Source of the DNA: Paracoccaceae bacterium
GTDB taxonomy: Bacteria; Pseudomonadota; Alphaproteobacteria; Rhodobacterales; Rhodobacteraceae
Direction: 5' to 3'
NCBI GenBank assembly: GCA_022822495.1
Contig: JAJEBQ010000034.1
Span: 1-52,894 of the forward strand
Length of the DNA stretch: 52,894 bases
Part shown: positions 28,114 to 37,130 of the stretch, piece after piece
Layout of the letters: each line of letters begins with the position of its first letter
Numbering within the stretch: the stretch's first letter is position 1
The notes under the pieces: generated by a model
Seen by the model: only the letters and a program-made list of their open reading frames with translations
Databases searched by the model: none
What the model was told of the DNA's origin: nothing
Program-made: the position numbers and the translations under genes

Positions 28114-29094
28114 TCACTTGATAAATGACTTTGCCGAAATCTTACCGGCTGCACGTTCCAATCTGTCATTAATTGATAACCCCAGACCAATATTGGGAAC
28201 AGGTGAAACAGCTATACCACTATAGTCTTGGCTTTTGACCATATTGTCAGCTGTCCTTAAAAGATTGTATAAATTTTTTGCTGCCTCATCCAAATCACCA
28301 CTTATTGACAGATTGAATTCAGCTCCTTTTAATTCCCCAAAACCAATTAAAACCTCTTTATTACTTTTTTCATTGCAATTGATTCGGAGTGGTGCGTCAG
28401 GCGAATAATGCCGAAATTTTGACCCCGGGGTAGGGATCTTATCACCTTCAAGTGAAGCTTCTATTGCCAAGTCTTGTATTTTCGTGGAAATTTCGTCTTT
28501 TGTTATGCAACCTAATCGTAAAATCTGTAACTTGGGATCATCATACATCAAGATAGTGGATTCAAGGCCCATCAGACAATTATCACCTTCCAGGATTGCA
28601 TCAATTTTTCCATCAAAATCGGACAATACATGTAACGCAGTTGTAGAACTGATTTTACCTGAAAGGTTGGCTGAGGGCCCCACTATAGGTCTGCCAAAGG
28701 ACTCAATAAGCTCAATGAATGTCTGATTTTGGGGAACACGTAGGGCCACATAACCTGACTTGGCAGTTATATTTTCAGCTATCTTCGAGTGTTCTCTCAA
28801 GGGTAAGATCAAGGTAAGTGGACCAGGCCAGAAATGCTCGGCCAATTCATAAGAAACCTCATCAAAATGGGCTAATTCCGAGGCCATATTGATGTCTTTG
28901 ATATGGACAATTAAAGGATTAGATGCTGGCCTCCCTTTAACTTCGAATACCTTAGTAACCGCCTGAGGATTAAGTGCATCAGCACCAAGGCCATACACGG
29001 TTTCTGTTGGGAACGCCACCAGTCCACCTTGAGTCAGAATACGGGATGCGGTGAAAATGTTACCCGCTGAAGGGGGGAGCAGAAGAGTATTCAT
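28114..29094 (-). CDS. tsaC: L-threonylcarbamoyladenylate synthase (Sua5 type)
   Basis: This enzyme makes threonylcarbamoyl-AMP for the t6A37 modification of ANN-decoding tRNAs. The 326-residue protein is the long Sua5 form. The N-terminal YrdC domain has GGLVAFPTETVYGLGADAL, KVFEVKGRPASNPL (the conserved KxR), and GPSANLSGKISST. The C-terminal Sua5 domain starts after the linker PGSKFRHYSPDAPL. The start ATG is divergent from the acyl-CoA dehydrogenase gene over 116 bases, which should contain both promoters. Confidence 0.95.
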   Translation of the reverse strand: MNTLLLPPSAGNIFTASRILTQGGLVAFPTETVYGLGADALNPQAVTKVFEVKGRPASNPLIVHIKDINMASELAHFDEVSYELAEHFWPGPLTLILPLREHSKIAENITAKSGYVALRVPQNQTFIELIESFGRPIVGPSANLSGKISSTTALHVLSDFDGKIDAILEGDNCLMGLESTILMYDDPKLQILRLGCITKDEISTKIQDLAIEASLEGDKIPTPGSKFRHYSPDAPLRINCNEKSNKEVLIGFGELKGAEFNLSISGDLDEAAKNLYNLLRTADNMVKSQDYSGIAVSPVPNIGLGLSINDRLERAAGKISAKSFIK

Positions 29095-29210
29095 AAAGTA
29101 TAATTATGGGGTGAGTTGGATTAATGGTTAATTGCGTATAGATGAATGCAATAGTTTAATACGAAAATGACACACAAAGATTATAAAGTAGGAATAAAAA
29201 GGCAAAATCA

Positions 29211-30917
29211 ATGGGTTTCAAGGCTCCTGTAGAAGAATACAAATTTTTCTTCACGCATATTTTTAAATTGGAGAGTTTACTTCATTCAGGGGGTTTTGGA
29301 GATTCAGACCTTGATGACATTGAGATGTTTCTGGAAGCAATTGCCAAAATTTCTGAAGAAACCATTGCCCCTTTGCAAAGGTCAGGTGATATGAATCCAG
29401 CCATTCTGGAAAATGGTGTGGTTACAACACCACCTGGGTTTCAGGAGGGTTATGAAATTTTAATCCAATCTGGCTTGGTAGGTACTTCTGCTAGTATAAA
29501 TTATGGCGGATTAGGATTGCCCAAACTTGTGCAGAATGCTTTGAACGAATTTGTAAATGGTGCTTGTTTATCGTTGGCTCTAAATCCTCTCCTGACACAG
29601 GGACAAATTGAAGCACTTGAGCTTTTTGCCACGGAAGAAATTAAAGAACAGGTCATACCCAAACTCCTGTCAGGTGAGTGTTATGGGACTATGAACATAA
29701 CAGAACCGCAAGCTGGGTCAGATGTAGGTGCCATCAAGACCAAAGCAACTCCCCTGGCTACGGGTGAATACAAAATATCTGGACAGAAAATATTCATTAG
29801 CTGGGCTGATGCTGATTTTGCCAAAAATGTTTATCACCTTGTCCTGGCAAGACTTCCAGACTCACCGAAAGGTACAAGCGGACTTTCCCTTTTCCTGGTC
29901 CCAAAATACCTGGCTGCGGGTGAGAGCGGCCACCGAAGGCGGAGCAACCTTCAAATTCTGTCCTTGGAAAAGAAATTGGGACTCCATGGATCGCCCACAG
30001 GGGTAGTCAATTTTGATCAGGCTTTAGGGCAAATAATTGGTCACCCAAATGAAGGCTTGAAAGCTATGTTCGCAATGATGAATAGTGCCAGGCTGGGGGT
30101 TGGTACACAAGGGGTCGGGGTTGCAGAAGCTGCCCTGCAAACAGCAGAATATTATGCCAAAGAAAGGAAGCAGGGAATTGACAAGAGTGACGGCCAGCCA
30201 CAAGTTATTCGTGATTATCCGGATATTAAGCGCTTGCTGAGCCTCATGAGAGTAAAAATCTTTACTGCCAGAGCGATCTGTTCTTATTGTGCTTTTTCAC
30301 TGGATATGGCAAAAATTACAGGAGAAGAAAAGTGGCAAAACAGGGCAGGGTTACTCACCCCGATAGCAAAATACATTGGTTCCGAAACAGGTGTCGAAGT
30401 TTCATTGGCGGCAATACGAATCCATGGTGGGGCAGGATACATTGAAGAAAGTGGTGTTTCTCAATACTTAAGGGATTCTATTGTGACAACCATCTATGAG
30501 GGTACCAATGGCATCCAGGCGAATGATCTTCTCTTGAGAAAGTTGGGCACACATGGAAAAAATGTCCTTGAATTAATAGAGGACATCATTGAAAAAACCG
30601 CTTTTTGGAAATCTCAGGAGCCCAATTGTTATCAACAATTAATATTGGCTTGCAACAGGCTGAAGGAAATCACCAAATGGCTCGTAAACCAACAGAGCGA
30701 ATCCCCCCGTTTGGCAGTCGCACAAGCATATTTGCAAGCAATTGGTCTTTTGCTAGGTGCATATTTTCTTGTTTTGAGTACCAATCAAACCGAACGCAAG
30801 GATTATATCAGGGGGTTGACAACAGTCTTTTTCAATCGAATTTTCCCGCAAATACACACACTTTCTGATGAAGTTCTGGTCGGAGATACAGACCTACAAA
30901 AAGTGAATTTTGAATAA
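29211..30917 (+). CDS. Acyl-CoA dehydrogenase, DmdC-like subfamily
   Basis: A 568-residue FAD-dependent acyl-CoA dehydrogenase of the extended subfamily that includes 3-methylmercaptopropionyl-CoA dehydrogenase (DmdC). It opens with the family segment KAPVEEYKFFF. FAD/substrate motifs are YGTMNITEPQAGSDVGAI and KIFISWADAD. The catalytic base is the Glu in IYEGTNGIQANDLLLRKL. The 100-residue C-terminal extension is typical of this subfamily. The true substrate (DMSP-derived or another acyl-CoA) cannot be decided from sequence. An AAAAGG motif precedes the ATG. The MBL hydrolase gene follows at once and is probably co-transcribed. Confidence 0.92.
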   Translation: MGFKAPVEEYKFFFTHIFKLESLLHSGGFGDSDLDDIEMFLEAIAKISEETIAPLQRSGDMNPAILENGVVTTPPGFQEGYEILIQSGLVGTSASINYGGLGLPKLVQNALNEFVNGACLSLALNPLLTQGQIEALELFATEEIKEQVIPKLLSGECYGTMNITEPQAGSDVGAIKTKATPLATGEYKISGQKIFISWADADFAKNVYHLVLARLPDSPKGTSGLSLFLVPKYLAAGESGHRRRSNLQILSLEKKLGLHGSPTGVVNFDQALGQIIGHPNEGLKAMFAMMNSARLGVGTQGVGVAEAALQTAEYYAKERKQGIDKSDGQPQVIRDYPDIKRLLSLMRVKIFTARAICSYCAFSLDMAKITGEEKWQNRAGLLTPIAKYIGSETGVEVSLAAIRIHGGAGYIEESGVSQYLRDSIVTTIYEGTNGIQANDLLLRKLGTHGKNVLELIEDIIEKTAFWKSQEPNCYQQLILACNRLKEITKWLVNQQSESPRLAVAQAYLQAIGLLLGAYFLVLSTNQTERKDYIRGLTTVFFNRIFPQIHTLSDEVLVGDTDLQKVNFE

Positions 30918-30939
30918 ATACAGCCTTTATCATAATTTT

Positions 30940-31965
30940 ATGACTTTAGAATTTCCTTTTACCCAAAAACCCCAAGAATATAACCCTGTTGTTATTGAGG
31001 AAGGAGTCCTGTGGTTCAGGTTACCCCTACCAATGGCACTTGATCATGTCAATGTTTTTGTTTTCGAGGATGGCAATGGTTGGACCATAATTGACACAGG
31101 TTTTTACACTGAAAGATGTGTTGATATTTGGCAGAAAATAATTCATCAACATCTTGCACCAAAACCCATTACCAGAGTGATTATAACACACTATCATCCG
31201 GATCATATTGGTATGGCCGGGTGGTTTAGAACAAAATACAATGCGGAAATCATAACCACTCAAATATCCTGGTTGTTTGCTCGCATGTTGGTTCTTGATG
31301 TCCAGGATGTTCATACCCAAGAATCACTTTCCTACTTCCAGAAAGCAGGATTATCGTCAGAGGAATTGGAGGAAAGGAAGAACGCACGTCCGTTCAATTT
31401 TGCGGATGTGGTCCATACAATACCTCTAGGGTACAACAGGATTGCGGAAGGAGACCTGATTCCTATCGGCAAAAGAAACTGGCGAGTTATCATTGGTAAC
31501 GGTCATGCACCGGCACATGCAACCTTTTGGGCTGAAGATGGAACCATATGCCTGGGCGGAGATCAATTTTTACCGGAAATTACACCCAACATTGGGGTCT
31601 ATGCAAGTGAACCAGAGGCTAATCCACTAGCAGATTGGTTGGCATCCTGCAGAAGGTTTAATGGCCTAGGTAATAATGAAACCTTGATTTTACCGGGTCA
31701 CAAAGCTCCCTTCCGTGGTGTAGAGGATCGTACGGCCCAGCTGGTGGAACATCATAATTCTAGTTTGGAGGTTCTACAGAATTTTCTCAGTGAACCAAAA
31801 AGTGTCATGGAATGCTTTGAAGTATTGTTTGGAAGAAGAATTCCAGCCCGGGAATTTGGATTGGCAACCGCCGAGGCTTATGCCCATCTCAACTACCTTT
31901 GGAAGCAAGGTAAAATAGCAAGGAATATTGATGGTGAGGGTGTTTATCGCTGGCAGACCGTATGA
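30940..31965 (+). CDS. MBL-fold metallohydrolase
   Basis: A 341-residue metallo-beta-lactamase-fold hydrolase. The metal site is ITHYHPDHIGMAGW (HxHxDH); the third histidine is in GNGHAPAHATFW, the bridging Asp in LGGDQFLP, and the last His in LILPGHKAPFRG. A C-terminal helical tail follows (residues 280-341), with a winged-helix look, as in several LACTB2-like proteins. The start at ATG 30940 is preferred over a TTG at 30910. It sits 22 bases after the acyl-CoA dehydrogenase gene, so a thioester or acyl hydrolase role in the same pathway is plausible but unproven. Confidence 0.88.
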   Translation: MTLEFPFTQKPQEYNPVVIEEGVLWFRLPLPMALDHVNVFVFEDGNGWTIIDTGFYTERCVDIWQKIIHQHLAPKPITRVIITHYHPDHIGMAGWFRTKYNAEIITTQISWLFARMLVLDVQDVHTQESLSYFQKAGLSSEELEERKNARPFNFADVVHTIPLGYNRIAEGDLIPIGKRNWRVIIGNGHAPAHATFWAEDGTICLGGDQFLPEITPNIGVYASEPEANPLADWLASCRRFNGLGNNETLILPGHKAPFRGVEDRTAQLVEHHNSSLEVLQNFLSEPKSVMECFEVLFGRRIPAREFGLATAEAYAHLNYLWKQGKIARNIDGEGVYRWQTV

Positions 31966-32136
31966 TAATTGGAATCAGGCATCTAACCCAAGGCCCTACT
32001 TCTTCATCAGAAAATTGTTGGTTATTGAACGTAGATATTGAATTGGGATCTTTCAGAAGATAATTATACTTGCCATAAACCTTTTTGGAGAATTTGAAAC
32101 AACGAAATTTTATTTGGCAATGTAAAGGGAATACTC

Positions 32137-32271
32137 GTGTCAGAATATAAGCATGGTTCGATGAATACAGAGCAAAACGAAAAAGATTTTACCACCTTTG
32201 TTAAGTTTTCAAAAAACGTAATAATTATTGCAATACTCGTCCTGATTTTCCTCGCAATATTCAACAGTTAA
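32137..32271 (+). CDS. aa3-type cytochrome c oxidase subunit IV miniprotein
   Basis: A 44-residue protein starting with GTG and preceded by AAGGGA at six bases. It opens with SEYKHGSMNTEQNEKDFTTF, the hallmark of the bacterial aa3 oxidase subunit IV family, followed by one transmembrane helix (IIIAILVLIFLAIF) ending in NS. This subunit is a small, non-catalytic component of the alphaproteobacterial terminal oxidase. It stands alone here; the flanks 31966-32136 and 32272-32475 contain no other gene I can recognise. Confidence 0.85.
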   Translation: MSEYKHGSMNTEQNEKDFTTFVKFSKNVIIIAILVLIFLAIFNS

Positions 32272-32475
32272 GTTTCAAATCCACAATCATCAATTACGAT
32301 CAATGCACTGTTAGGGGACTTCTTCCATAAGTTGAATCCAACTACAGAGGATTACTCTACCAACGGCTCTGGGTTTTCTACAAGAGATTGTGATTATTGA
32401 GTGACGGCACAAAAGGAAGGCCCGAAAGGTTTAGCCCACCCTCTTTCTTTTTTGTCTTGGAACTAACGTGACGAG

Positions 32476-32877
32476 ATGATTTATGAACAGCAGCATAACA
32501 GGGATTGTCGAACAGGGCGACTCCCTGTCAAACCGGCCGTGAGCGAAAAACTATCACCGAATGTTTGGAACGGGGGGCAGTCTCCAATCTATCTGCCCCG
32601 ACAACCCAAGCCATGCAAACTGGATACCCTCAAAGAGTATAAAGGATGTCTTTAATGACTTGCCCTCTTAATTGTCTTGCTCAATGTCTGTGGCGTAAGA
32701 TTAAGGAGCGTGGTTATGAAGGAGGTTGTTCTATTTGACTGAATATCTTCTCACAATCCGTACCTCTTAACCTATGAACGCTGGTTTGAAACCCCTCTTG
32801 GGGGACAACAGGCCCAGGTTATACCCGATCAATCCCAGAAAGTCCCTAAAACAATGGTTGTATATTCAGGTATATAA
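32476..32877 (+). pseudogene. IS21-family transposase (istA) remnant
   Basis: Broken frames together trace part of an IstA transposase. One frame gives SEKLSPNVWNGGQSPIYLPR with QPKPCKLDTLKEYK. Another gives LWRKIKERGYEGGCSI, and a third gives TYEERW-like TYERWFETPLGGQQAQV, the segment that normally leads into the DWG catalytic region. After that the frame reads on to a stop at 32875-32877. Several stops and frame changes are present, and no istB helper or terminal repeats were found. It is an old insertion between the oxidase subunit and rpsU. Confidence 0.7.
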
Positions 32878-32947
32878 ACCCAAAAAATATTGATTAGGGG
32901 GAGGGGGAGATTGTAAAAAGAAGGTTGGAAGATAAGGTTTGGGGATG

Positions 32948-33154
32948 CTAAAGATTTCCATCCATCATAGCTTGCTTACGAGCCATCTTTCGTGCCCTTC
33001 TAATAGCCTCAGACTTTTCTCTTGCTTTCTTTTGTGATGGCTTTTCATAATGCTGGCGTAATTTCATTTCCCTGAAAACACCTTCTCTTTGAAGTTTTTT
33101 CTTGAGAACCCTAATTGCCTGTTCAACATTGTTGTCACGTACTATAACCTGCAT
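32948..33154 (-). CDS. rpsU: 30S ribosomal protein S21
   Basis: A 68-residue bS21. Family features are the opening [20 protein letters not shown], the [14 protein letters not shown] segment, and a Lys/Arg-rich C-terminal helix ([19 protein letters not shown]). Length and basicity are normal. It is divergent from coq9, a neighbourhood seen in other alphaproteobacteria. The IS21 remnant lies just past its 3' end. Confidence 0.96.
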   Translation of the reverse strand: MQVIVRDNNVEQAIRVLKKKLQREGVFREMKLRQHYEKPSQKKAREKSEAIRRARKMARKQAMMDGNL

Positions 33155-33365
33155 AAAACCATGTCGCCTTTCAAACGAGGAAAAAATTCATATCTAGCAC
33201 TCACTCTATATCTGGAAACGATAAGGAAACCAGCGCCACACGTAAGATAATTTAATAATTGAATTTTTAAAGTATCCAAGGATAAAATTGATTTATACGA
33301 TACTATGGTTTTAGATGTTGTTTTGGTGAGCATGGAGTACTAAACATTTATTTTAAGGAACACAG

Positions 33366-34094
33366 ATGACTAATGATGCACAAGAGCCGGATGCGAATAA
33401 GTTAAAAGAGAAGATTTTGTATCAAGCCTTGGAATTAATTCCCTATGATGGCTGGACCAGACATTGTTTTGAGACGGCATTGGCAAATGCCAATGTCGAT
33501 TTGGAGACTGGCTACAGGTTATTCCCTAAGGGTGAAAATGATCTCCCTCATTTTTTTCACAAATATGGGGATACCAAGATGTTGGAAACACTTGGAAACA
33601 CAGATTTGAGTGATTTGAGGTACAGTGAAAAAATTGCCAAGGCTGTCTGGATAAGGGTTTCTGTTTGGGAAGATGTGGACTTAAATCAGGTTTTGGTAAA
33701 GAAAGTCTTATCAACCTATGCATTGCCAGCAAATTTTTTTCCGGGTACTAAACTGGTCTGGAATACTGCCGACAAAATATGGGATTTCATGGGGGATACT
33801 TCCGAGGATTACAACTGGTATACCAAACGGATGATCCTGTCGGGGATAATTTCATCAACATTTCTGTTTTATATTGGCGATAAAAGCGAAGATTTTGCGG
33901 ATACAAGGGACTTTATCAACCGTAGAATTTCGGATGTAATGGAATTTGAAAAGGTAAAAACACAAGCCAAGAACAATCCCTTGTTTGCACCTGTTTTTAA
34001 GACTTTGGAAAAACTACCTTTTAGAAACCACAAAAAATCATTTGATAAAAGCAAGTATCCGGGTTGGCTACCAGGTGAGGGCAGTAGCCAATGA
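33366..34094 (+). CDS. COQ9 family ubiquinone biosynthesis protein
   Basis: A 242-residue COQ9 homologue, a lipid-binding protein of TetR-like fold that supports ubiquinone synthesis. Recognisable segments are GWTRHCFETALANANVD near residue 30 (helix-turn-helix-like), the middle region SVWEDVDLNQVLVKKVLSTY, and the conserved W-rich part DKIWDFMGDTSEDYNWYTKR. AAGGA six bases upstream supports the ATG. Its stop overlaps the next start (ATGA), coupling it to the quinone oxidoreductase gene. Confidence 0.92.
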   Translation: MTNDAQEPDANKLKEKILYQALELIPYDGWTRHCFETALANANVDLETGYRLFPKGENDLPHFFHKYGDTKMLETLGNTDLSDLRYSEKIAKAVWIRVSVWEDVDLNQVLVKKVLSTYALPANFFPGTKLVWNTADKIWDFMGDTSEDYNWYTKRMILSGIISSTFLFYIGDKSEDFADTRDFINRRISDVMEFEKVKTQAKNNPLFAPVFKTLEKLPFRNHKKSFDKSKYPGWLPGEGSSQ

Positions 34095-35080
34095 AAAATG
34101 TCATGCGAGTTGTTGAAATTTCCAGTTATGGAGGTCCAGAAGTCCTTAAGATCAACCAGCGAGAAGTACCAACTCCAGTGGGCAATCAAATACTGATTAA
34201 AAATAGCAGCGCTGGTGTAAACAGACCTGATATCCTACAAAGATCAGGCTCTTACCATCCTCCCAAGAATGCAAGTGACCTCCCTGGATTGGAAAGTGCT
34301 GGGACTATTGTTGCCGTAGGAGAAAGAGTTACCCGTTGGAAAACGGGTGATCAGGTCTGTGCCCTCCTGCCTGGTGGAGGATATGCCGAGTTTTCGTTAA
34401 CCCATGAAGATCATGCTTTGCCAATTCCCACAGATATGGATTTAAATACAGCAGCAGCCATATGTGAGACCTTCTTTACCGTCTGGAGCAATGTGTTCAT
34501 GCGAGGGGGACTAAGGGCTGGTGAAACTTTCCTGGTTCATGGTGGAAGTTCTGGCATTGGTACGACGGCCATTCAGTTGGCAGAATTGTTTGGAGCAAGA
34601 GTTTTTACAACTGTCGGTTCATCTGAAAAAGCAATGGTTTGTATTGATCTTGGAGCCGAACTCGCAATCAATTATAAGGAAGATGATTTTGTCGAAGCAA
34701 TCAAGGATTATACCGATGGCAAGGGAGTAAACCTTATTCTTGATATGGTTGGTGGCGATTATCTACCAAAAAATGTTAAAATTTTGGCCAATGACGGCAG
34801 GTTAGTTCAAATTGCCTTCCTTAAAGGTCCAAAAGTGGAGTTGAATTTTGCCCAACTTATGGTTCGCCGATTAACCATTTCGGGAAGTACACTCCGCCCT
34901 CAATCCGATCTGGCCAAGGCTAAAATCGCAGCTGAATTAAGAGAAAACGTTTGTCCATATCTCGAAACGGGGCGAGTTAAACCTGTCATGGATTCAATTT
35001 ATAAGCTTGAAGAGGCAGTCGAGGCACATAAGAAAATGGAAACCTCCAAGCATATTGGAAAAATAGTCTTGGAAATATAA
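34091..35080 (+). CDS. NAD(P)H-quinone oxidoreductase (zinc-independent MDR)
   Basis: A 329-residue medium-chain dehydrogenase of the quinone oxidoreductase / PIG3 type. It starts MRVVEISSYGGPEVLKINQR after a short leader; the N-terminal GroES-like domain includes SSAGVNRPDILQRSG and GLESAGTIVAVG. The Rossmann motif is VHGGSSGIGTTAIQLAELFG. Zinc ligands of alcohol dehydrogenases are absent. It probably reduces quinones with NADPH; the coupling to coq9 suggests respiratory quinone metabolism. An ATG four codons in (34103) is an alternative start. Confidence 0.92.
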   Translation: MKNVMRVVEISSYGGPEVLKINQREVPTPVGNQILIKNSSAGVNRPDILQRSGSYHPPKNASDLPGLESAGTIVAVGERVTRWKTGDQVCALLPGGGYAEFSLTHEDHALPIPTDMDLNTAAAICETFFTVWSNVFMRGGLRAGETFLVHGGSSGIGTTAIQLAELFGARVFTTVGSSEKAMVCIDLGAELAINYKEDDFVEAIKDYTDGKGVNLILDMVGGDYLPKNVKILANDGRLVQIAFLKGPKVELNFAQLMVRRLTISGSTLRPQSDLAKAKIAAELRENVCPYLETGRVKPVMDSIYKLEEAVEAHKKMETSKHIGKIVLEI

Positions 35081-35188
35081 ATACTAGGGCGCCTACTTAT
35101 TTTGAAAAACCTTTAGTTCTGGAAGCAATATTAAGTGAACCTTAGTTTGTAGGTGGGTTTCCGGGCTATCTATTCGCATGGAAGTATA

Positions 35189-35797
35189 ATGAATAAACCA
35201 ATAATGGCCAAAGCTACCGCTGTATGGTTGGTTGATAATACATCTTTGACTTTTGAACAAATTGCTAAATTTTGTGATATGCACTTGTTGGAAGTCGAAG
35301 GAATAGCCAACGATGATGTGGCAGTAGGTATTTTGGGTATTGATCCCATTGCAGGTAATCAACTGGATAAAGCAGAGATTGAAAAAGGTGAAGCAGATCC
35401 AAACTATGCGATCCAGTTAAAAATACCTGCCTCAGTAAAGGACGAAAAGAAAAGAATTGGCAACCGCTATACACCTGTTGCTAAAAGACAGGACCGACCA
35501 CGTGCTATTCTTTGGTTAATTAAAAACCACCCTGAAATACCAGACAGCCATATTTGCAAACTCATTGGAACCACTAAAACGACAATTGATGCCATCAGAA
35601 ATCGTACACATTGGAACATTAGCAATATCCAACCGGTTGATCCTGTCGCCTTGGGTTTGTGCAAACAAAGCAGCCTGGATACTGCACTGAAAAAGGCTGC
35701 TGCAAAAAGCAAATCAAAAAAGGATAAATCAGAACCTGAAGAAGACAAGTTCCTATTACCCATAAAGGAAAGTTTGAGCGATACAGCTTTGAAGTAA
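35189..35797 (+). CDS. DUF1013 / TrcR-type cell-cycle transcription regulator
   Basis: A 202-residue protein of the alphaproteobacteria-restricted DUF1013 family, described as a cell-cycle regulator that works with RNA polymerase (TrcR). It opens NKPIMAKATAVWLVDNTSLT, followed by FEQIAKFCDMHLLEVEGIAN. A second HTH-like part reads RPRAILWLIKNHPEIPDSHI. The C-terminus is a long Lys-rich stretch (AAAKSKSKKDKSEPEED). GGAAG four bases upstream supports ATG 35189. The presence of this gene is a strong taxonomic marker. Confidence 0.92.
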   Translation: MNKPIMAKATAVWLVDNTSLTFEQIAKFCDMHLLEVEGIANDDVAVGILGIDPIAGNQLDKAEIEKGEADPNYAIQLKIPASVKDEKKRIGNRYTPVAKRQDRPRAILWLIKNHPEIPDSHICKLIGTTKTTIDAIRNRTHWNISNIQPVDPVALGLCKQSSLDTALKKAAAKSKSKKDKSEPEEDKFLLPIKESLSDTALK

Positions 35798-35902
35798 GAG
35801 ACATTTGGTTTCCCCTGCATGGGATTGAAAACAAATTCTGGTGATTGTAACTTTTATCCTGAAACCTTTTGAGGAGTAGGGGAAAACCACTTTGTTGAAG
35901 TT

Positions 35903-36268
35903 TTATTCTTCCTCAATTGTGCACAACAGAGGATGGCCGTGTTCCTGCGCCAGTTTAAGGACTTGATTCGATTTGGTTTCGGCTATTTCGTGTGCAAAAA
36001 CACCCACCACACCAACACCTTCGTTATGAACGGTAAGCATGAGGTCAAACGCTCTTTCCGGTGTAAATGAAAAGACTCTTTGCAACACAGCCACAACAAA
36101 CTCCATGGGTGTATAATCATCATTCAGTAGAAGAACCTTGTACATGGGAGGTTTCTCATCCACCACCTCATCATCAGGAACAATAAGGGTTACAGTTTCT
36201 TCATCCTGAAAAGGAGGATCTGTTTCGGCTGAACAAAACAGGAAATTTGCTTTCAACTTGTGCACCAA
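35903..36268 (-). CDS. clpS: ATP-dependent Clp protease adaptor ClpS
   Basis: ClpS delivers N-degron substrates to ClpAP. The 121-residue protein has a variable acidic N-terminus and the core [20 protein letters not shown], where the Asn-Asp pair binds the substrate N-terminus. [20 protein letters not shown] and [12 protein letters not shown] follow, completing the ClpA-binding face. The start is uncertain: there is no ATG before the core, so the frame opens with TTG (36266-36268) or GTG (36263-36265) right after an in-frame stop. clpA is not adjacent within the window. Confidence 0.94.
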   Translation of the reverse strand: MVHKLKANFLFCSAETDPPFQDEETVTLIVPDDEVVDEKPPMYKVLLLNDDYTPMEFVVAVLQRVFSFTPERAFDLMLTVHNEGVGVVGVFAHEIAETKSNQVLKLAQEHGHPLLCTIEEE

Positions 36269-36324
36269 TTAATTTATCAATTTGATTGCCCCGACAATTA
36301 CCATAATTTGGACAAGTAAACAAA

Positions 36325-37026
36325 ATGATTTCAACGATAGCTTTTGATGCGGATGACACCCTGTGGTCCAACAACAAACACTTCAATACGACTGAACAAA
36401 CCTTTATAAATCTGTTGAAAGAATATTCGACTTTCAAAGACCTGAGTTCACATTTGCTCAAAGTTGAAAAGAAAAACATTGAGTTTCATGGTTTTGGGGT
36501 GAAGAGTTTTACTCTTTCAATGATTGAAACATCAATTGAAGTCACTCAGGGGCGAATACCTGTCAAGATTATTTCCCAAATCCTGGATTTGGGCAGAGAA
36601 CTACAAAGATATCCGCTGGTCCTATACCCTGGAGTTAAGGATTTGATTGAGAAGCTCAGCAGTGAATACAAACTGGTTATGATTACAATGGGTGATCTGT
36701 TTGATCAGGAAAGAAAGATTGCCCAATCAGATCTAGGCAATTTATTTGATCACATTGAGATTGTCAGCAGGAAAACCCCACAAGTTTATCAAGACATTTT
36801 TGCCAAGTATGAGATAGAGAGTTCTCATTGTGTAATGGTTGGTAATTCTGTCCGGTCAGATATTCTACCAGCTATGCAAGCAGGTTCTTGGGGAGTTCTC
36901 GTAAGCAAGGAACCAAATTGGGAGTATGAAAATGAAGCCCCCAAACCTACTGATTCGAGAAAATTTTTTGAAATTTCAGAATTGCCTCAGTTGCAACGGG
37001 TATTATCACGTATAAATTTTTGCTAA
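36325..37026 (+). CDS. HAD-superfamily hydrolase
   Basis: A 233-residue haloacid dehalogenase-like phosphatase. Motif I is AFDADDTLW (nucleophile D), motif II the Thr in VMITMGD, motif III the Lys in VSRKTPQVY, and motif IV VGNSVRSDILPAMQAGSWGV. A helical cap sits between motifs I and II. The FDADDTLW/MITMGD combination is typical of pyrimidine-nucleotidase-like members, but the substrate is not known. It is divergent from clpS and followed by a hairpin terminator. Confidence 0.88.
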   Translation: MISTIAFDADDTLWSNNKHFNTTEQTFINLLKEYSTFKDLSSHLLKVEKKNIEFHGFGVKSFTLSMIETSIEVTQGRIPVKIISQILDLGRELQRYPLVLYPGVKDLIEKLSSEYKLVMITMGDLFDQERKIAQSDLGNLFDHIEIVSRKTPQVYQDIFAKYEIESSHCVMVGNSVRSDILPAMQAGSWGVLVSKEPNWEYENEAPKPTDSRKFFEISELPQLQRVLSRINFC

Positions 37027-37050
37027 TTATACTTGAAATTAGATTTTTTT
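37023..37050 (+). terminator. Rho-independent terminator after the HAD gene
   Basis: CTAATT (37023-37028) pairs with AATTAG (37037-37042) across an eight-base loop and is followed by a run of seven T (37044-37050). The stem overlaps the HAD gene's stop codon. The stem is short and AT-rich, so termination may be partial. Confidence 0.5.
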
Positions 37051-37130
37051 GTTGATATTAGAGGGTGATTAAGTACTGATTATGTACGAAAAAATCAAAG
37101 CAATGGCATATTAGTTGAGCAGGTTAAGTT

